64,000 nt of DNA from Allosaccharopolyspora coralli (GCF_009664835.1 NZ_CP045929.1:124001-188000), one strand, 5' to 3'. Counted from the stretch's first letter, positions 25,023 to 37,700 are shown. Notes: a model not told the origin generated them from the sequence alone. Translations and numbers: made by a program.

Positions 25023-26264
25023 TCACCGCAGTGGAAGGATGCCCCGGCTGATCTCCGTGCGGTGCGCCTTCTCCGCTCGGGACGGGTGGTGCCGCACCCA
25101 GGCGAGGGCCATCGCGACGAGGAATCCGATCCCGATCAGCGTGTAGGAGTTCCCGACGATCTGCTGCGAGAACGTCCAGTCCAGCTCGCGGTCGTTGGTG
25201 TACGGCAGGTACCAGTGCGGCCCCATCATCACGATCACCGCGCAGATCAGCACGGTCCAGAGCACGCCCCACCAGCGTTTGTGGACCGCGATCGCGAAGC
25301 CGAGCGCGAGCGCCGGGCCCGCCCACACCCAGTGGTGCGACCACGAGATCGGGGAGACGAGCAGCACGAGGATCGCGTTCACCATGACCGCGAGCGCGAC
25401 GTTGTTGCGGTCGAGCGCGTAGCGCATCCCGAGTACCGCGAGCACGAGCAGCAGCAGGCAGCCCGCCACCCAGGACACGTTCAGCGCCGTGTCGGTGACC
25501 TCCTGTTTCGCGATGAGGCTGCGCAGCGTCAGGTTGCCCGCGTACACGGTGCCGAACGAGTCCCCGGTGGAGACGACGGTGTCGAGCCACCAGTCCGCCG
25601 AGTCCTCCGGCGCGGCCAGCAACCCGACGACCACGGTGGTGGAGAAGGTCAGTACCGCGATCGCCGCCGCCTGAATGTCCTTGCGCAGGACGAACAGCAG
25701 CAGGAACCCGAGCGGGGTCAGCTTGATCGCACCGGCGATGCCGACCAGCAGCCCGCGAGGCCACGGTGTTCGTGGCAGCAGACAGTCCGCGGCGACCAGC
25801 GCCATGATCACGAGGTTGATCTGCCCGTAGTTGAGCGTGTCCCTGGCGGGTTCGGTGAGCGTCACGAACGGCATGACCAGCGCCGTGGCCACCGCGATCT
25901 GCCCGGACCGGGCGGCCAGGTAGGGCGAGGACCGGGCCAGCGCGTACGCGGTGACCAGGATGCTCAGGTGGGAGAGCACGGAGACCACGACGACGGCGGC
26001 CTCGGCGGAGATCCAGGCCAGTGGCACGAACAGCAGCGCGGCGAACGGTGGATAGATGAACGGCAGCGTCCCGCTGTCCGGTGTCTCGGGTGTGAGGTCG
26101 TCGCCGTAGATCGCGAATCCGTCGAGCCAGGCGCGCGCGCCGAGCCGGTAGATCTCGGTGTCGAGGTAGCCCCGCGTGTCGATCCAGTGCACGAACCAGA
26201 TCGCCAGGACCTCGATGACGACTGCGGCGACCAGCAGATACCGGCCGTCACGTGCACGCGACAC
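25023..26264 (-). CDS. GT87-type (GT-C fold) polyprenol-sugar-dependent glycosyltransferase
   Basis: A 413-residue multi-pass membrane protein. The first membrane segment is followed by an acidic extracytoplasmic loop (IDTRGYLDTEIYRLGARAWL) typical of DUF2029/GT87 mannosyltransferases that use polyprenyl-phospho-mannose outside the membrane. Further hallmarks are FIYPPFAALLF and SPISWSHHWVW. Actinobacterial relatives build phosphatidylinositol mannosides, lipoarabinomannan or related glycans. GTG 26264, preceded by AGGGGTGATC, gives a start just before the first helix; the 54 extra codons upstream do not look coding. It is divergent from glf, so a cell-envelope role is likely; the precise acceptor is unknown. 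Confidence 0.8.
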   Translation of the reverse strand: MSRARDGRYLLVAAVVIEVLAIWFVHWIDTRGYLDTEIYRLGARAWLDGFAIYGDDLTPETPDSGTLPFIYPPFAALLFVPLAWISAEAAVVVVSVLSHLSILVTAYALARSSPYLAARSGQIAVATALVMPFVTLTEPARDTLNYGQINLVIMALVAADCLLPRTPWPRGLLVGIAGAIKLTPLGFLLLFVLRKDIQAAAIAVLTFSTTVVVGLLAAPEDSADWWLDTVVSTGDSFGTVYAGNLTLRSLIAKQEVTDTALNVSWVAGCLLLLVLAVLGMRYALDRNNVALAVMVNAILVLLVSPISWSHHWVWAGPALALGFAIAVHKRWWGVLWTVLICAVIVMMGPHWYLPYTNDRELDWTFSQQIVGNSYTLIGIGFLVAMALAWVRHHPSRAEKAHRTEISRGILPLR

Positions 26265-27834
<1,570 letters not shown>

Positions 27835-27835
27835 C

Positions 27836-29851
27836 GTGACCGACCGGACAGCCGCATCGTCGTCGGCGGAGGCCGAGACCGACGCGCCGGTCACCGTGGC
27901 CGGTGACGCCGCGCCGGGTTCCGCCGAGGGCGAGAGCAAGGTCAGCGACTCGGCGTCGGTGCGCACCGGTCAGCGCCCTGTCGCCGCCGAGCAGGTGCTG
28001 CAGCGCATCGTGCTGCCCCGCGACGAGGACCCGCTCGACGTGCGGGTGCTCTATCTCGACGAGCCGCAGGCGCTGTCGACGACGGCGACGGTGCTCTCGC
28101 GGCGTGCGGTACAGGTTCCCGCGCACAGCAAGGTTTCCTTCGCCTCGTATTTCAACGCCTTCCCGGCGAGCTACTGGAAGCGGTGGACCGAGGTCGACGA
28201 GGTCGTGCTCCGGATGACGGTGCGCGGCGCCGGTCGGATCGACGTGTACCGCTCGAAACCCAACGGCGACAGCGTGCATCTGCAGGGCACGCCGGTCGCG
28301 AGCGGTGACTCGTGGACCTCGCTGGAGTTCCGCGTGGCGTTGCGCCCGTTCGAGGACGGCGGCTGGATCTGGTTCGACGTCTTCACCAACGACTCCGCCC
28401 TGGAGGTCGACGAGGCGGCCTGGACCACCGACGTCCCGTTGCCCCGGCAGCAGGTCGTGGTGGGCACGACGACGATGCGCCCGCACGACTGCGTGATCGC
28501 GTTGCAGACGCTGGGCGAGGACCAGCAGGTGCTCGACGTGGTCGAACGCGTGATCGTCGCCGACCAGGGTGCGCAGAAGATCCGCGACACCGAGGGCTTC
28601 GACGAGGCCGCCCGCAGGCTCGGCGACAAGCTGCAGGTCATCGAACAGGCCAACCTCGGTGGTTCCGGTGGATTCGGCCGCATCATGTACGAGGGCGTTC
28701 ACAACTCCGACGCCGCGCAGGTGCTGCTGCTCGACGACGACATCGCGCTCGAGCCGGACAGCGTGTTGCGCGCCAACGCGTTCGCGCGGGCCGCCGCCCA
28801 GCCGGTCATCGTCGGCGGTCACATGCTCAACCTCCAGGCGCGCTCGCGCCTGCACACGATGGGCGAGGTCGTCGACCTCGGTGCCGCGGTGTGGCGTGCC
28901 GCGCCGGGGGCGGTGACCGATTTCGACTTCGCCAAGACGTCGCTGCGCAAGAGCACCAAGCTGCACCAGCGCATCCACTCCACCTACAACGGCTGGTGGA
29001 TGTGCCTGTTCCCGCGTGAGGTCATCGAGACCACCGGGCTGCCGCTGCCGCTGTTCATCAAGCACGACGACTCGGAGTACTCGCTGCGCGCCGCCGAGCA
29101 CGGCTTCCCGACGGTGAGCCTGCCGGGCGCGGCGATCTGGCACATGCCGTGGACGGACAAGAACGACGCCACGGACTGGACCGCGTACTTCCACACCCGC
29201 AACCGGCTCATCCTCGCCGCGCTGCACAGTCCCGAGAGCGTGAGCACGAACATCGTCAAGCAGGGCGTGAAGCTGACGCTGCGGCACCTGCTGTCGATGG
29301 AGTACTCGACGGTCGCCGTGCAGCTGCGTGCCCTCGAGGACTTCATGTCCGGCCCGGAAGGCCTGTTCGACAGCCTGCGGACGGCGTTGCCCGAGGTCCG
29401 GGAACTGCGCGCGCACTACGAGGACGCGCAGACTCTGCCGTCGGCGCGGGAGTTCCCGCCCCCGACAGCGGACCCGATCATGGCCGAGGGTCTGCTCCAG
29501 CCGCCGGTGAACCCTGCTGTGATCGCGGCGCGTGCGTCGAAGGCGCTGCTGCACAACCTCAAGGACCCGGCTGCGGACGCGTCCCGGCGCCCGCAGCTGA
29601 ACGTGCCCGCCGCGAGCGCGCGCTGGTTCCTGCTCGGCTCGTTGGACAGCGCGACCGTCTCGCATCCCGACGGCAGCGGTGTCGCGTTCCGGCGCCGCGA
29701 CCCGGAGGAGTTCCGCAGGCTGGGCCTTCAGGCGCTGGCGACCTACCGCAAGCTGGCGAAGGAGTGGCCGAAGCTGCGGGAGGCGTATCGTGCGGCGCTG
29801 CCCGAACTGACCAGCCCCGAGTCCTGGAAACAGGTCTTCGACCAGAAGTGA
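27836..29851 (+). CDS. glfT2: Galactofuranosyltransferase GlfT2
   Basis: Processive GT2 enzyme that builds the galactan chain by alternating beta-1,5 and beta-1,6 galactofuranose additions on the inner membrane face. The 671-residue protein has an N-terminal low-complexity part of about 50 residues, a beta-rich domain, and the GT-A catalytic domain with the metal-binding run LLLDDDIALEPDS, the second acidic motif FIKHDDSEYSLRAAEHG, and IWHMPW, corresponding to the conserved His/Trp site. The C-terminal helical region is as in the M. tuberculosis enzyme (Rv3808c, 637 residues). GTG 27836 begins one base after the glf stop, so the two are coupled. Confidence 0.94.
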   Translation: MTDRTAASSSAEAETDAPVTVAGDAAPGSAEGESKVSDSASVRTGQRPVAAEQVLQRIVLPRDEDPLDVRVLYLDEPQALSTTATVLSRRAVQVPAHSKVSFASYFNAFPASYWKRWTEVDEVVLRMTVRGAGRIDVYRSKPNGDSVHLQGTPVASGDSWTSLEFRVALRPFEDGGWIWFDVFTNDSALEVDEAAWTTDVPLPRQQVVVGTTTMRPHDCVIALQTLGEDQQVLDVVERVIVADQGAQKIRDTEGFDEAARRLGDKLQVIEQANLGGSGGFGRIMYEGVHNSDAAQVLLLDDDIALEPDSVLRANAFARAAAQPVIVGGHMLNLQARSRLHTMGEVVDLGAAVWRAAPGAVTDFDFAKTSLRKSTKLHQRIHSTYNGWWMCLFPREVIETTGLPLPLFIKHDDSEYSLRAAEHGFPTVSLPGAAIWHMPWTDKNDATDWTAYFHTRNRLILAALHSPESVSTNIVKQGVKLTLRHLLSMEYSTVAVQLRALEDFMSGPEGLFDSLRTALPEVRELRAHYEDAQTLPSAREFPPPTADPIMAEGLLQPPVNPAVIAARASKALLHNLKDPAADASRRPQLNVPAASARWFLLGSLDSATVSHPDGSGVAFRRRDPEEFRRLGLQALATYRKLAKEWPKLREAYRAALPELTSPESWKQVFDQK

Positions 29852-29902
29852 CCTCGAGGCCCGGTGCGGTACCTCCCGCCGGGTCGGATCCGGAGAACGA
29901 AC

Positions 29903-30496
29903 ATGGCCAGACCTCAGGAGATGACCACGGTGGCACCCGCCGAGGAGCGGGTGGACACCGGCGAGGTCCATGAGGCGGAGTACGCGGTCACCCCCGAGAC
30001 CGTGGCCCTGCGTTCCGTGCAGGGCGCCTTGGCGAAGCCGCCGGTCGTGAAGGCCGCGCGGGCGATGTCGCAGTTCGGCGAGCACGCCGCAGGGTGGCTC
30101 GCGATCGGTGCGATCGGCGCCGCCGTGGACCGGCGGCGCCGCGGTGAGTGGGTGGCCGCGACCGCCGGTGTCGCGTTCGCCCACGGCGCGTCCATCGGGA
30201 TCAAGCGGGTCGTACGACGGCCCCGTCCGAAGGACCCGAACGTCCAGTTGCTGGTGGGTACCCCGAGCCAGTTGAGTTTCCCGTCCTCGCACGCGACGTC
30301 GACGACGGCCGCCGCGGTGCTCTACGGCGGGTTGACCGGTAAGAAGCTGACGCCGGTGCTGGTGCCCCCGATGATGCTGAGCCGCGTCGTGCTGGGTGTG
30401 CACTATCCGAGCGACGTTCTCGCGGGCTCGGCGCTGGGTGGCGTCGTAGCGTGGGGCGTCCGGCGATTCATGAGACGGCGGAGGAATCGTGGCTGA
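29903..30496 (+). CDS. PAP2-family phosphatase (candidate decaprenyl-phosphoribose 5-phosphatase)
   Basis: A 197-residue membrane phosphatase of the PAP2 family. The three signature motifs are complete: KRVVRRPRP, PSSHATSTTA and SRVVLGVHYPSDV (catalytic His residues in the second and third). In M. tuberculosis the gene in this position, Rv3807c, is proposed to remove the 5-phosphate from decaprenyl-phosphoryl-5-phosphoribose, the step after UbiA. The same role is likely here because the two genes overlap by 8 bases. ATG 29903 lies 51 bases after glfT2. Confidence 0.88.
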   Translation: MARPQEMTTVAPAEERVDTGEVHEAEYAVTPETVALRSVQGALAKPPVVKAARAMSQFGEHAAGWLAIGAIGAAVDRRRRGEWVAATAGVAFAHGASIGIKRVVRRPRPKDPNVQLLVGTPSQLSFPSSHATSTTAAAVLYGGLTGKKLTPVLVPPMMLSRVVLGVHYPSDVLAGSALGGVVAWGVRRFMRRRRNRG

Positions 30497-31550
30497 CGAG
30501 ACGGAAACGGGCGGTCCGGAAGCGAGGACCGCCGAGGTCGCCGAGACCGCGAAGACGACGTCCCCGGACACGGACTCGTCCGAGAAGGCCGCTGCCGAGG
30601 GCACCGACGACGGTGTGGTGGCGACCGAGGAGGAGCCGATCGCACCGACGGCCCCGACAGCCGAAGCGGGCAAGGCGGGGACGGCCTCGGGTCTGCTGAC
30701 GGGACTCGTGCGCGAGGCTCGCCCGAAGCAGTGGGTGAAGAACGTCCTCGTGCTGGCGGTGCCGTTCCTCGCGGGCGAGATCGGCGACCTGGGCGTGCTG
30801 TTGGATGCCGCGATGGCGTTCATCGTCTTCTCGATGGCGGCCTCGGGCATCTACTTCGTCAACGACGCGAAGGACGTGGAGGCCGACCGGGCGCACCCGA
30901 AGAAGCGCTACCGGCCGATCGCGGCGGGCCTGGTGCCGTTGCCGGTCGCCTACGTGGTGGCGACCCTGCTGCTCGCGGGTTCGATCGGGGTGTCGCTGCT
31001 GGTGACGCCGATGCTCGCGGTGGTCACGGCGGTGTACGTGGCGGTGCAGCTGGGGTACTGCTTCGGTCTCAAGCACCAGCCGGTGATCGACATGTGCATC
31101 GTGTCGTCCGGCTTCCTGCTGCGCATCATCGCCGGTGGTGCCGCTGCCGCGTTGCCGATCTCGCAGTGGTTCATGCTGGTCACCGCGTTCGGTTCGCTGT
31201 TCATGGTGGCGGGTAAGCGGTACGCGGAGATCATCCTGGCCGAGCGCACGGGCGCGAAGATCCGCAAGTCCCTGGAGGGGTACTCGGCGTCGTACCTGCG
31301 GTTCGTGTGGGCGATCTCGGCGGCGATCGTGATCACCTGCTACGCGCTGTGGGCCTACCAGCAGCACAACATCTCGTCGATCTGGAGCACGGTCTCGATC
31401 GTGCCGTTCGTGATCGCGATCCTGCGGTACGCGGTGGACGTGGACAAGGGCACCGCGGGCGAGCCCGAGGAAGTGGTCCTCAAGGACAAGGTGCTCATCG
31501 TTCTGGGGGCCGCGGTCGCCGGCTGCATGCTGATGGCGTTCTACTTCTGA
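30489..31550 (+). CDS. ubiA: Decaprenyl-phosphate phosphoribosyltransferase (UbiA family)
   Basis: Membrane prenyltransferase-fold enzyme that joins phosphoribosyl pyrophosphate to decaprenyl phosphate (EC 2.4.2.45), the entry step to the arabinose donor decaprenyl-phosphoryl-arabinose. The Asp-rich motif FVNDAKDVEADRAHPKKRYR and the second acidic motif (VIDMCIVSSGFLLR) are visible among about nine hydrophobic helices. The N-terminal 70 residues are an acidic, Ala/Glu/Thr-rich extension not seen in the core family. Start GTG 30489 lies inside the 3' end of the PAP2 gene. A hairpin shared with the convergent emb gene ends the operon. Confidence 0.93.
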   Translation: MADETETGGPEARTAEVAETAKTTSPDTDSSEKAAAEGTDDGVVATEEEPIAPTAPTAEAGKAGTASGLLTGLVREARPKQWVKNVLVLAVPFLAGEIGDLGVLLDAAMAFIVFSMAASGIYFVNDAKDVEADRAHPKKRYRPIAAGLVPLPVAYVVATLLLAGSIGVSLLVTPMLAVVTAVYVAVQLGYCFGLKHQPVIDMCIVSSGFLLRIIAGGAAAALPISQWFMLVTAFGSLFMVAGKRYAEIILAERTGAKIRKSLEGYSASYLRFVWAISAAIVITCYALWAYQQHNISSIWSTVSIVPFVIAILRYAVDVDKGTAGEPEEVVLKDKVLIVLGAAVAGCMLMAFYF

Positions 31551-31565
31551 TCCGCACGACAGGAG

Positions 31566-31607
31566 CGTGAGCCTTTGTGGTGCCTATGACCACCAAAAAG
31601 GCTCACG
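31566..31607. terminator. Bidirectional terminator repeat, copy T1
   Basis: CGTGAGCCTTTGTGGTG, a short loop, and CCACCAAAAAGGCTCACG form a long stem with A/T-rich middle, 16 bases after ubiA and between convergent genes. The stop codon of the emb gene (31603-31605) lies inside the right arm. A near-identical element is at 54099-54140. Confidence 0.85.
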
Positions 31608-34600
31608 CGTGCGGTTCGGACAGCAGCACGGATGTCGGGCCTTGCCAGCCCCATTGCCAGCGTTGGCTGGTGGCGCGGTCGTAGGCGCTGGTCGCGATCG
31701 GATAGTCGGTCACTTGCAGCACACCCCAGGTGGTGTGCTGCGGGCGACTGAGCGAGCCCTGGAGCCGGGTGGTGACGTCGCGTCGTGCCCCGAGTTCGTC
31801 CAGTCCCGCGAAGGATCCGCCGATGCTGGTGGCGAAGCTGGCGTCGCCGCTGAACCCGAGCGCCCCTGGGGGAGCGAGCAGCAGCCTCGGAGGTTCGACG
31901 AGGCCGTCGCCGACGCGGGCGAGCCGGTGCTGCAGACACGGCGTCGACCACAGGATCGACCAGTCCACGAACACCGGCCCGGGCCGGTCGTCCAGGAACT
32001 GTGTCATCGGTGTGAGGTCGCGGACCCGGGGGCCGGTGAAGGCAAGCCAGCCGCCCGCGTCGGTCGTGGCGTCCTCGGCGCGCAGGCGCAGCCGATCCGC
32101 ACCGTCCGGAACGGCCGAACGGTCGATGTGCAGCGTCCGCCACGACGGGGTGTCCTGTGGCTCGTCCTGCTCGACGCGGTTCGTCGGGTACTGCGGCCGT
32201 TCGTCGTCGTCGGTGTAGGCGTCGTCGAGCACACGCTGCCCGAGTGGCCCGTCAGGTCCCGCGAACTCCACCACGAGACTGTTGCCGTCGCCGGTGCGTC
32301 CGGCGACCGAGACGGCCAGCTCCTGCTGTTCGCCGAGATCGGGGAGCGCGAAGTCGTCTGTGGTGAAGCTGCCGGTGCTGATCTGACCGTCCGCGAGGCT
32401 GCCCCAGAGGTAGCGGGCACTGCCCGACCCCGGTTCCGCGGGCGCCGCGTAGTTCTCGTCGTAGCCTTCGCCGCGGGTGAACCCCTGGCCTTGTCCGGCG
32501 GGCTCGTCCGCTGCGGGTTCCTCGCGCAGCCGCAGCACCCCGTTCTCGGCGTCGGAGACAACGTCGATCTTGTCGACGAGCCCGCAGCTGCCGCCTCGCA
32601 GGGTGTCCAGCATCTGGCCGCCGATCGAGTAACTGTCGGACTGACGCAGCGGCGCCACGGTGAACGAGAACAGCATCAACACCACCGACAGCGCGACGGT
32701 CGAGGTGGCCACGATCGCGGGCGCCCGCACCAGCGCGCCGCGTCTGTTCCGGGCGAGCAGCACCACGACGGCGACGACCAGCAGCCAGAACAGCGGGCTG
32801 TTCAATGGTCGAACCGGCTGCTCGCCCCACGGCATGCCGTACTGCGAGTGCAGGAACCACCGGTTCTCGCCGGCATACGAGAGCCCGGCGGCGAGGATCG
32901 TCGCGCCCGTGCCGATCACGCCGACGAGCAGCGTCTGCCGGTTCGGTCTCCGTCGGGCGGCGGTCCAGAGCACCACGATCGCCGTCACGATCGTCGCGGT
33001 GCCGACGCCTGCCAGCGCACCGAAGTAGTGGGTCCATTTGGACGGAGCGGCGACGAGCAGGACGAGGCCGAGCGCGAAACAACTCGCGGGTACCGCGGCC
33101 GCGCGCAGCCTCGGCAGTGAGCCGCGAGCCGCGAGCGCGAGCACGGTCACCGCCAGTGCCACCGTGGTCAGCACCGCGACCCGCCGGGTCACTCCGCCTT
33201 GCAGGTCGAAGCTGAACAGGGCTTCGTAGCGCTGGATCTCCTCGAACCAGGCGACGTTCGGACCGAAGAACCGGTGCAGGGCGGTCGCTCGACGCACCCC
33301 GAACCAGGTCTGGTCGGCGAACATCACGACCGGCCCGACCGACGCGAGGCAGCCGCCGAGCGCCACCCGAGCGAGCAGAACCCTGGCTGCCGTACCTCGG
33401 ATCAGCCGGACGAGGCGGGGGGCGAGCACGACGATCGCGGCGAGCCCGGTGATCGCGCTCGGGCTGACCGCGAGGCTGAGTCCCGCCGTGAGCGCACCGA
33501 ACCCCAGCGGCAGCAGCCGACGGTGGGTGACGCCGTGGACCAGGAACGTCAGTGTCGCGGTGACGCCCAGCGCTGCCAGCGGCTCAGGGCGAACGCCCAG
33601 TCCGAACGGCATCCACCACGCCAGCAGGCTCACGGCGGTGAGCAGCTGCACCCACCGGCTGCGGGCACTGCTCGCCAGCAGGTCCGGTAGCAGCATGCGG
33701 CTGAGCAGCACCCAGATCAGCAGCACGGTCAGCACACTGGGGATCCGCATCCACAGTGGATGTTCGCTGATCAGCGCCCACGGTTCGAGTACACGTTGGA
33801 ACAGGTTGAACGGGGACTCCGACGAGTTCGCCCACCGGTAGTAGTTGCTCACGTCGCCGTTCTCGAGGCCCTGCCGCAGGGTCATGGCGGCGAAGCTGTC
33901 GTCTGGTGTGGTGGGGCCCAGGACGAGCCACCACCCGAGGACGAGAACGATGCCGACGTCGAACGGCCACGGTCTGAGGCCGACGCGTCGTTTCCGTCTC
34001 GACACGCGACGCCGCCGGTCGGCGAGTCCCAGCAGAACGAGCGACACGACCACCAACGCCGCGTGAAGCGCCAGCAGCACGATCTTGCCCGGCGTGGGCA
34101 CGCTCTCGAACCACGTGCTCGTCCTCGCTTCGACCTGCATGCCGCCGGTGTCCTCGGGGGCGAGGTCGGTGGTGAACGCGAAGACCTCGTGCACGTGGCG
34201 TACGGGGAACCGCACGGTGTCTCCCGCGACGCGCAGCACTGTCCCGTTCGCGTCGGCGTCCACAGTGAGCCCGCAGTCCGGACCACCCGAGAGCGGTTCC
34301 GAGTAGATCTCCCGGCCGTCCACCAGCACGCGCAGCTGATCCCCGGCAACGGTGACCACGAGTCCTGTCGTCGCACGACCAGGCAGGTGCGTGCTCATCA
34401 CGGTCGTGCCCTGGTCGCGTTCCTGGGCGGCGCGCAGCACCGGGCAGGGTGCGTCGAGCGTGAGCGATTCGGGTTCGTAGGGAACGAAGAACGCCGTCGT
34501 CGACTCGGCGGGGCGGCCCGCTTCCGGCCAGGTCACCCGCGTGGTGTCGGCGAGAACCGGCGCGAACGGCACGAGCGCCGCGAGCACGATCCCGAGCAGT

Positions 34601-34671
34601 CCCACGACGAGCGCGACGACGGTGCCTCGGTCGGCGGTCTTTCGCGACGGGTCGCGTGGTTTCGTCGTCAC
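31603..34671 (-). CDS. Emb-family arabinosyltransferase (first copy)
   Basis: A membrane GT-C arabinosyltransferase of 1022 residues that should transfer arabinofuranose from decaprenyl-phosphoryl-arabinose to the growing arabinan outside the membrane. After the first membrane helix comes an extracytoplasmic jelly-roll-like domain (residues about 45-200), then the multi-helix core. The catalytic double Asp is in GPTTPDDSFAAM, followed by NYYRW as in Emb proteins. A large C-terminal soluble domain follows (carbohydrate-binding type). The position equal to EmbB Met306 is not Met here. It is 93 bases downstream of the second emb gene on the same strand. GTG start. Which linkage it makes is not readable. 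Confidence 0.9.
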   Translation of the reverse strand: MTTKPRDPSRKTADRGTVVALVVGLLGIVLAALVPFAPVLADTTRVTWPEAGRPAESTTAFFVPYEPESLTLDAPCPVLRAAQERDQGTTVMSTHLPGRATTGLVVTVAGDQLRVLVDGREIYSEPLSGGPDCGLTVDADANGTVLRVAGDTVRFPVRHVHEVFAFTTDLAPEDTGGMQVEARTSTWFESVPTPGKIVLLALHAALVVVSLVLLGLADRRRRVSRRKRRVGLRPWPFDVGIVLVLGWWLVLGPTTPDDSFAAMTLRQGLENGDVSNYYRWANSSESPFNLFQRVLEPWALISEHPLWMRIPSVLTVLLIWVLLSRMLLPDLLASSARSRWVQLLTAVSLLAWWMPFGLGVRPEPLAALGVTATLTFLVHGVTHRRLLPLGFGALTAGLSLAVSPSAITGLAAIVVLAPRLVRLIRGTAARVLLARVALGGCLASVGPVVMFADQTWFGVRRATALHRFFGPNVAWFEEIQRYEALFSFDLQGGVTRRVAVLTTVALAVTVLALAARGSLPRLRAAAVPASCFALGLVLLVAAPSKWTHYFGALAGVGTATIVTAIVVLWTAARRRPNRQTLLVGVIGTGATILAAGLSYAGENRWFLHSQYGMPWGEQPVRPLNSPLFWLLVVAVVVLLARNRRGALVRAPAIVATSTVALSVVLMLFSFTVAPLRQSDSYSIGGQMLDTLRGGSCGLVDKIDVVSDAENGVLRLREEPAADEPAGQGQGFTRGEGYDENYAAPAEPGSGSARYLWGSLADGQISTGSFTTDDFALPDLGEQQELAVSVAGRTGDGNSLVVEFAGPDGPLGQRVLDDAYTDDDERPQYPTNRVEQDEPQDTPSWRTLHIDRSAVPDGADRLRLRAEDATTDAGGWLAFTGPRVRDLTPMTQFLDDRPGPVFVDWSILWSTPCLQHRLARVGDGLVEPPRLLLAPPGALGFSGDASFATSIGGSFAGLDELGARRDVTTRLQGSLSRPQHTTWGVLQVTDYPIATSAYDRATSQRWQWGWQGPTSVLLSEPHA

Positions 34672-34764
34672 GGCATCGTCCCTCGCACCGGGCGGCCTGG
34701 GCGGGCTCGACGGTCAGCCCACTACGGAATTCGGAGCGCAGCAACCTGTGGTGTGGTCGGATGT

Positions 34765-37700
34765 TCAGCCGGGTGAGTTCGGCGTGGGTTCCGAGCCCCC
34801 CGAGTCCGCTTCGGACTCCAGCCCTTCCGCTTCCTCTTCCGGCGGGTTGTTCTCGTAGCCCGGGTTGCGCTCGATCACCGGGTAGTCGTTGTCGGCGAGC
34901 GTCGGGAACCCGGTGAGCCCGGAACGCACCTCGTGGTCGACGCGCAGGTCGTACTGGTCGACCGGGTGCAGGTAGCGGACCGCGAACACCTGACCCCACG
35001 GCAGTCTCGGCGGCCCTCCCGGGGCGAGTTCGGCCGCCAGTTTCGTCTGCACCCACGCGCGAGACGTCTGCATCCATGCCCCGCCCCAGGTGAGGTTGCT
35101 GATGTTGTCCGGCCACTCCGGAGGGAGCCACTCGTCGGTGGTCATCCGTATCGACGGGGTGTCGGTGAGGCCGTGCCGGATCGAGACCTGGTTGACGCAC
35201 GGCCACAGCCCGGCGGCGATGTGGTTGGCGAAGACGACCTTGCCGTCGGTGAGTTCGCTGATCGGACGCGCTTCGGTGACCTTCGGCTCGGCCACGGCGA
35301 ACCACGTGTTCACTCCGGTGATCCGGTCGGTCGCCACGACCCGCACCAAGTCCGGCCGTGGTTGCGGGATCGGCACGGCGAGCTGCTGCCATTCGTCGTG
35401 CGGGCGCCGGATGTCGCCGCCCATGACCACGGAGTCCTCGGGTTCGGGGCCGCCGGGCGTGGCCCGCGCGAACTCCATCCGGACTTCCTGCCCGTTGATC
35501 GCGCCCGCGATCGGCAGCGTGACGTGCGATCCCTCGGCAGGAAGTGGGTACCAGCCGGTGGTGAGCGAGCCGGTGCCGGTGGTGGTGCCGTCAGGCTGTT
35601 CGTCGTGCCAGATCGGAGCAGATGTTCCCCACGGTTCGGTGTTCACCGGTACCGGGCGCTCGTTGGCGAAGTCGCCGACGCGCTGCGGCGGCCGGTCGGG
35701 CGGGCCGAGCTGCTGCGCGGTGGGAACCTGGACGGAGACGTCGTCGGCGATGCCGCAGCCGTCCCCGAACATCGTCTGCACGCCGCCGCGCGCGACCGTC
35801 CACCCGGGATGCTGGCCGATCGGGGCCCAGACGAACAGTGCCACCATCAGCAGCACCGAGCCGATCGAGGCCGCCACGATCACCGCACGATCGGGGTTGA
35901 TCGCCGCGGGCTTGCCGCTGCTGCGCCGCCATCGCGCCCACAGCCACGCCAGGACCGCGACCCCGATCCACAGCAGCGGATTACGGAGGTACAGGTCGCC
36001 GAAGTGGGGCGCGAGGTTGTTCGTCGCCGGGTCCGGGTCGAGGTGGTTGCCGAAGCGTTGTCCGGCGTCGGTGAACGGGATCCACCAGTTCGCGCCGTCG
36101 AAGCTCAACGAGGCCGCCCCGACCAGCAGCAGCACCGCGACGGTCGTGATGACGGGCCCGGCGCGTCGCGGCAGGGGCGAGCGCAACAGTGCCGCCGCGA
36201 GCAGCACCGTCGGGGCGGCGGCGACGGCGTGGAAGTGGTTCACCCACTTCGTCGGGGTGAGTGCGATCAGCGCGAGCGCGATGGCGGTGGTGATGGCGCT
36301 GATGACCACGAGCCGCCGGATCGGGTCACGGCCCATCCGGTCGCGTCCGCTGGCGATGGCGACGATCACGAGAATCGCGAGCGTCAGTAGTACGGGCAGT
36401 CGTCGCGCCCAGCCTGCCGTGTTCAGCAGCGTCTGGTAATGCCCGAACTCCTCGTACCAGGGGAACGACAGGTAGTACCAGCGGTGCACCCGGGTGGCTT
36501 CGACGACGTCGGCGAGTGTGGCGTCGGCGAACCCGACCGGCACCACGACAGTGGCCGCCGCCGCGGCGAGCGCACTGGCGGCGATCCGAGCGGACCAGCC
36601 TTGGCGGCGCATCCACGGCACCAGCCACAGCAGACTCAGCACCAGCGGCGCCGCCGCGACGATCCCGGACGGGGAGACGGTCATGGCGAGCGCGGCGAAC
36701 ACGACGGCGATGGCCAGCGCGCCGACCGACTTGCGCAGGAACGCGGCCTCGGTGAACACCAGCGTCGCTGCCGCGCACATGACGATCACGGGTTCCGGTC
36801 GCAGCGTGAGGCCGTAGGGCAGGAACCACACCAGGTGGGCCACCAGCAACGCCCACGGCACCGACCACGGCCCGCCGGAGCGGCCGAGGATGCTCGCGAG
36901 CAGCACCCGCAGCAGAGCCCAGGTCACGAGCGCGCAGCCGACCGGGACCAGGCGCATCCACCACAGGGACCAGCCACCGAGTTCGCCCCAGAACTGCAGC
37001 AGGTACTGGCTGAGCACGAACGGGTTCTCGGTGACGTTGAACATGTAGACGAAGTTGCCCACGTACCCGGACTCCGAGGCGTTGCGCGCCATCTGCAGGT
37101 ACCAGCCGTCGTCCATGTTCGCCGGGCCGAGGAACACCCAGGCCAGCGAGATCAGGACGACGAGCGCGTCGGGCACCCCGAACCGGGGTCGGCGCAGCCC
37201 GCGGATCGACTGCGAGCCGCGCCAGCGCCGCCAGGCGACGAAGAGCAGTGCGCCGAGCGCGAGCAGGTGGGCCGCGAGCAGCGCGATCTTCAACGGGGTC
37301 GGGGAGTGGGCGTACCGGTTGTCGGTGTGGAGTTCGACTGCGAGCCCGGCGGCTTCGGGGAGTCCTTCGGCGTCGGTGGCGAGTTCGGCGACCTGCGGCG
37401 GGAGCATCTCGGGCATGCTCACCTGCAGCGATCCGTCGCGGAGGACCCGTACTCCGTCGGCGTCCGCGATGACCTGGTACGAGCAGTTTCCGGCGCGGAC
37501 CGGCTCGACGAGCACGTCCTGACCGGAAACCCAGAAGCGCGCCGTGCCGCCCTGCGCCGAGATCCCGAGCCCGGGGCCGCCGTTCGGTTGGGTGCTCAGG
37601 GCGGTGCCGCCACCGCGGGCGTCGACGGCGCGCAACGTCGAGCAGGGGACGGTCGCGTCGAACTCGAGCGGGCGCCACGGGGACAGCGGCATCACCGTCG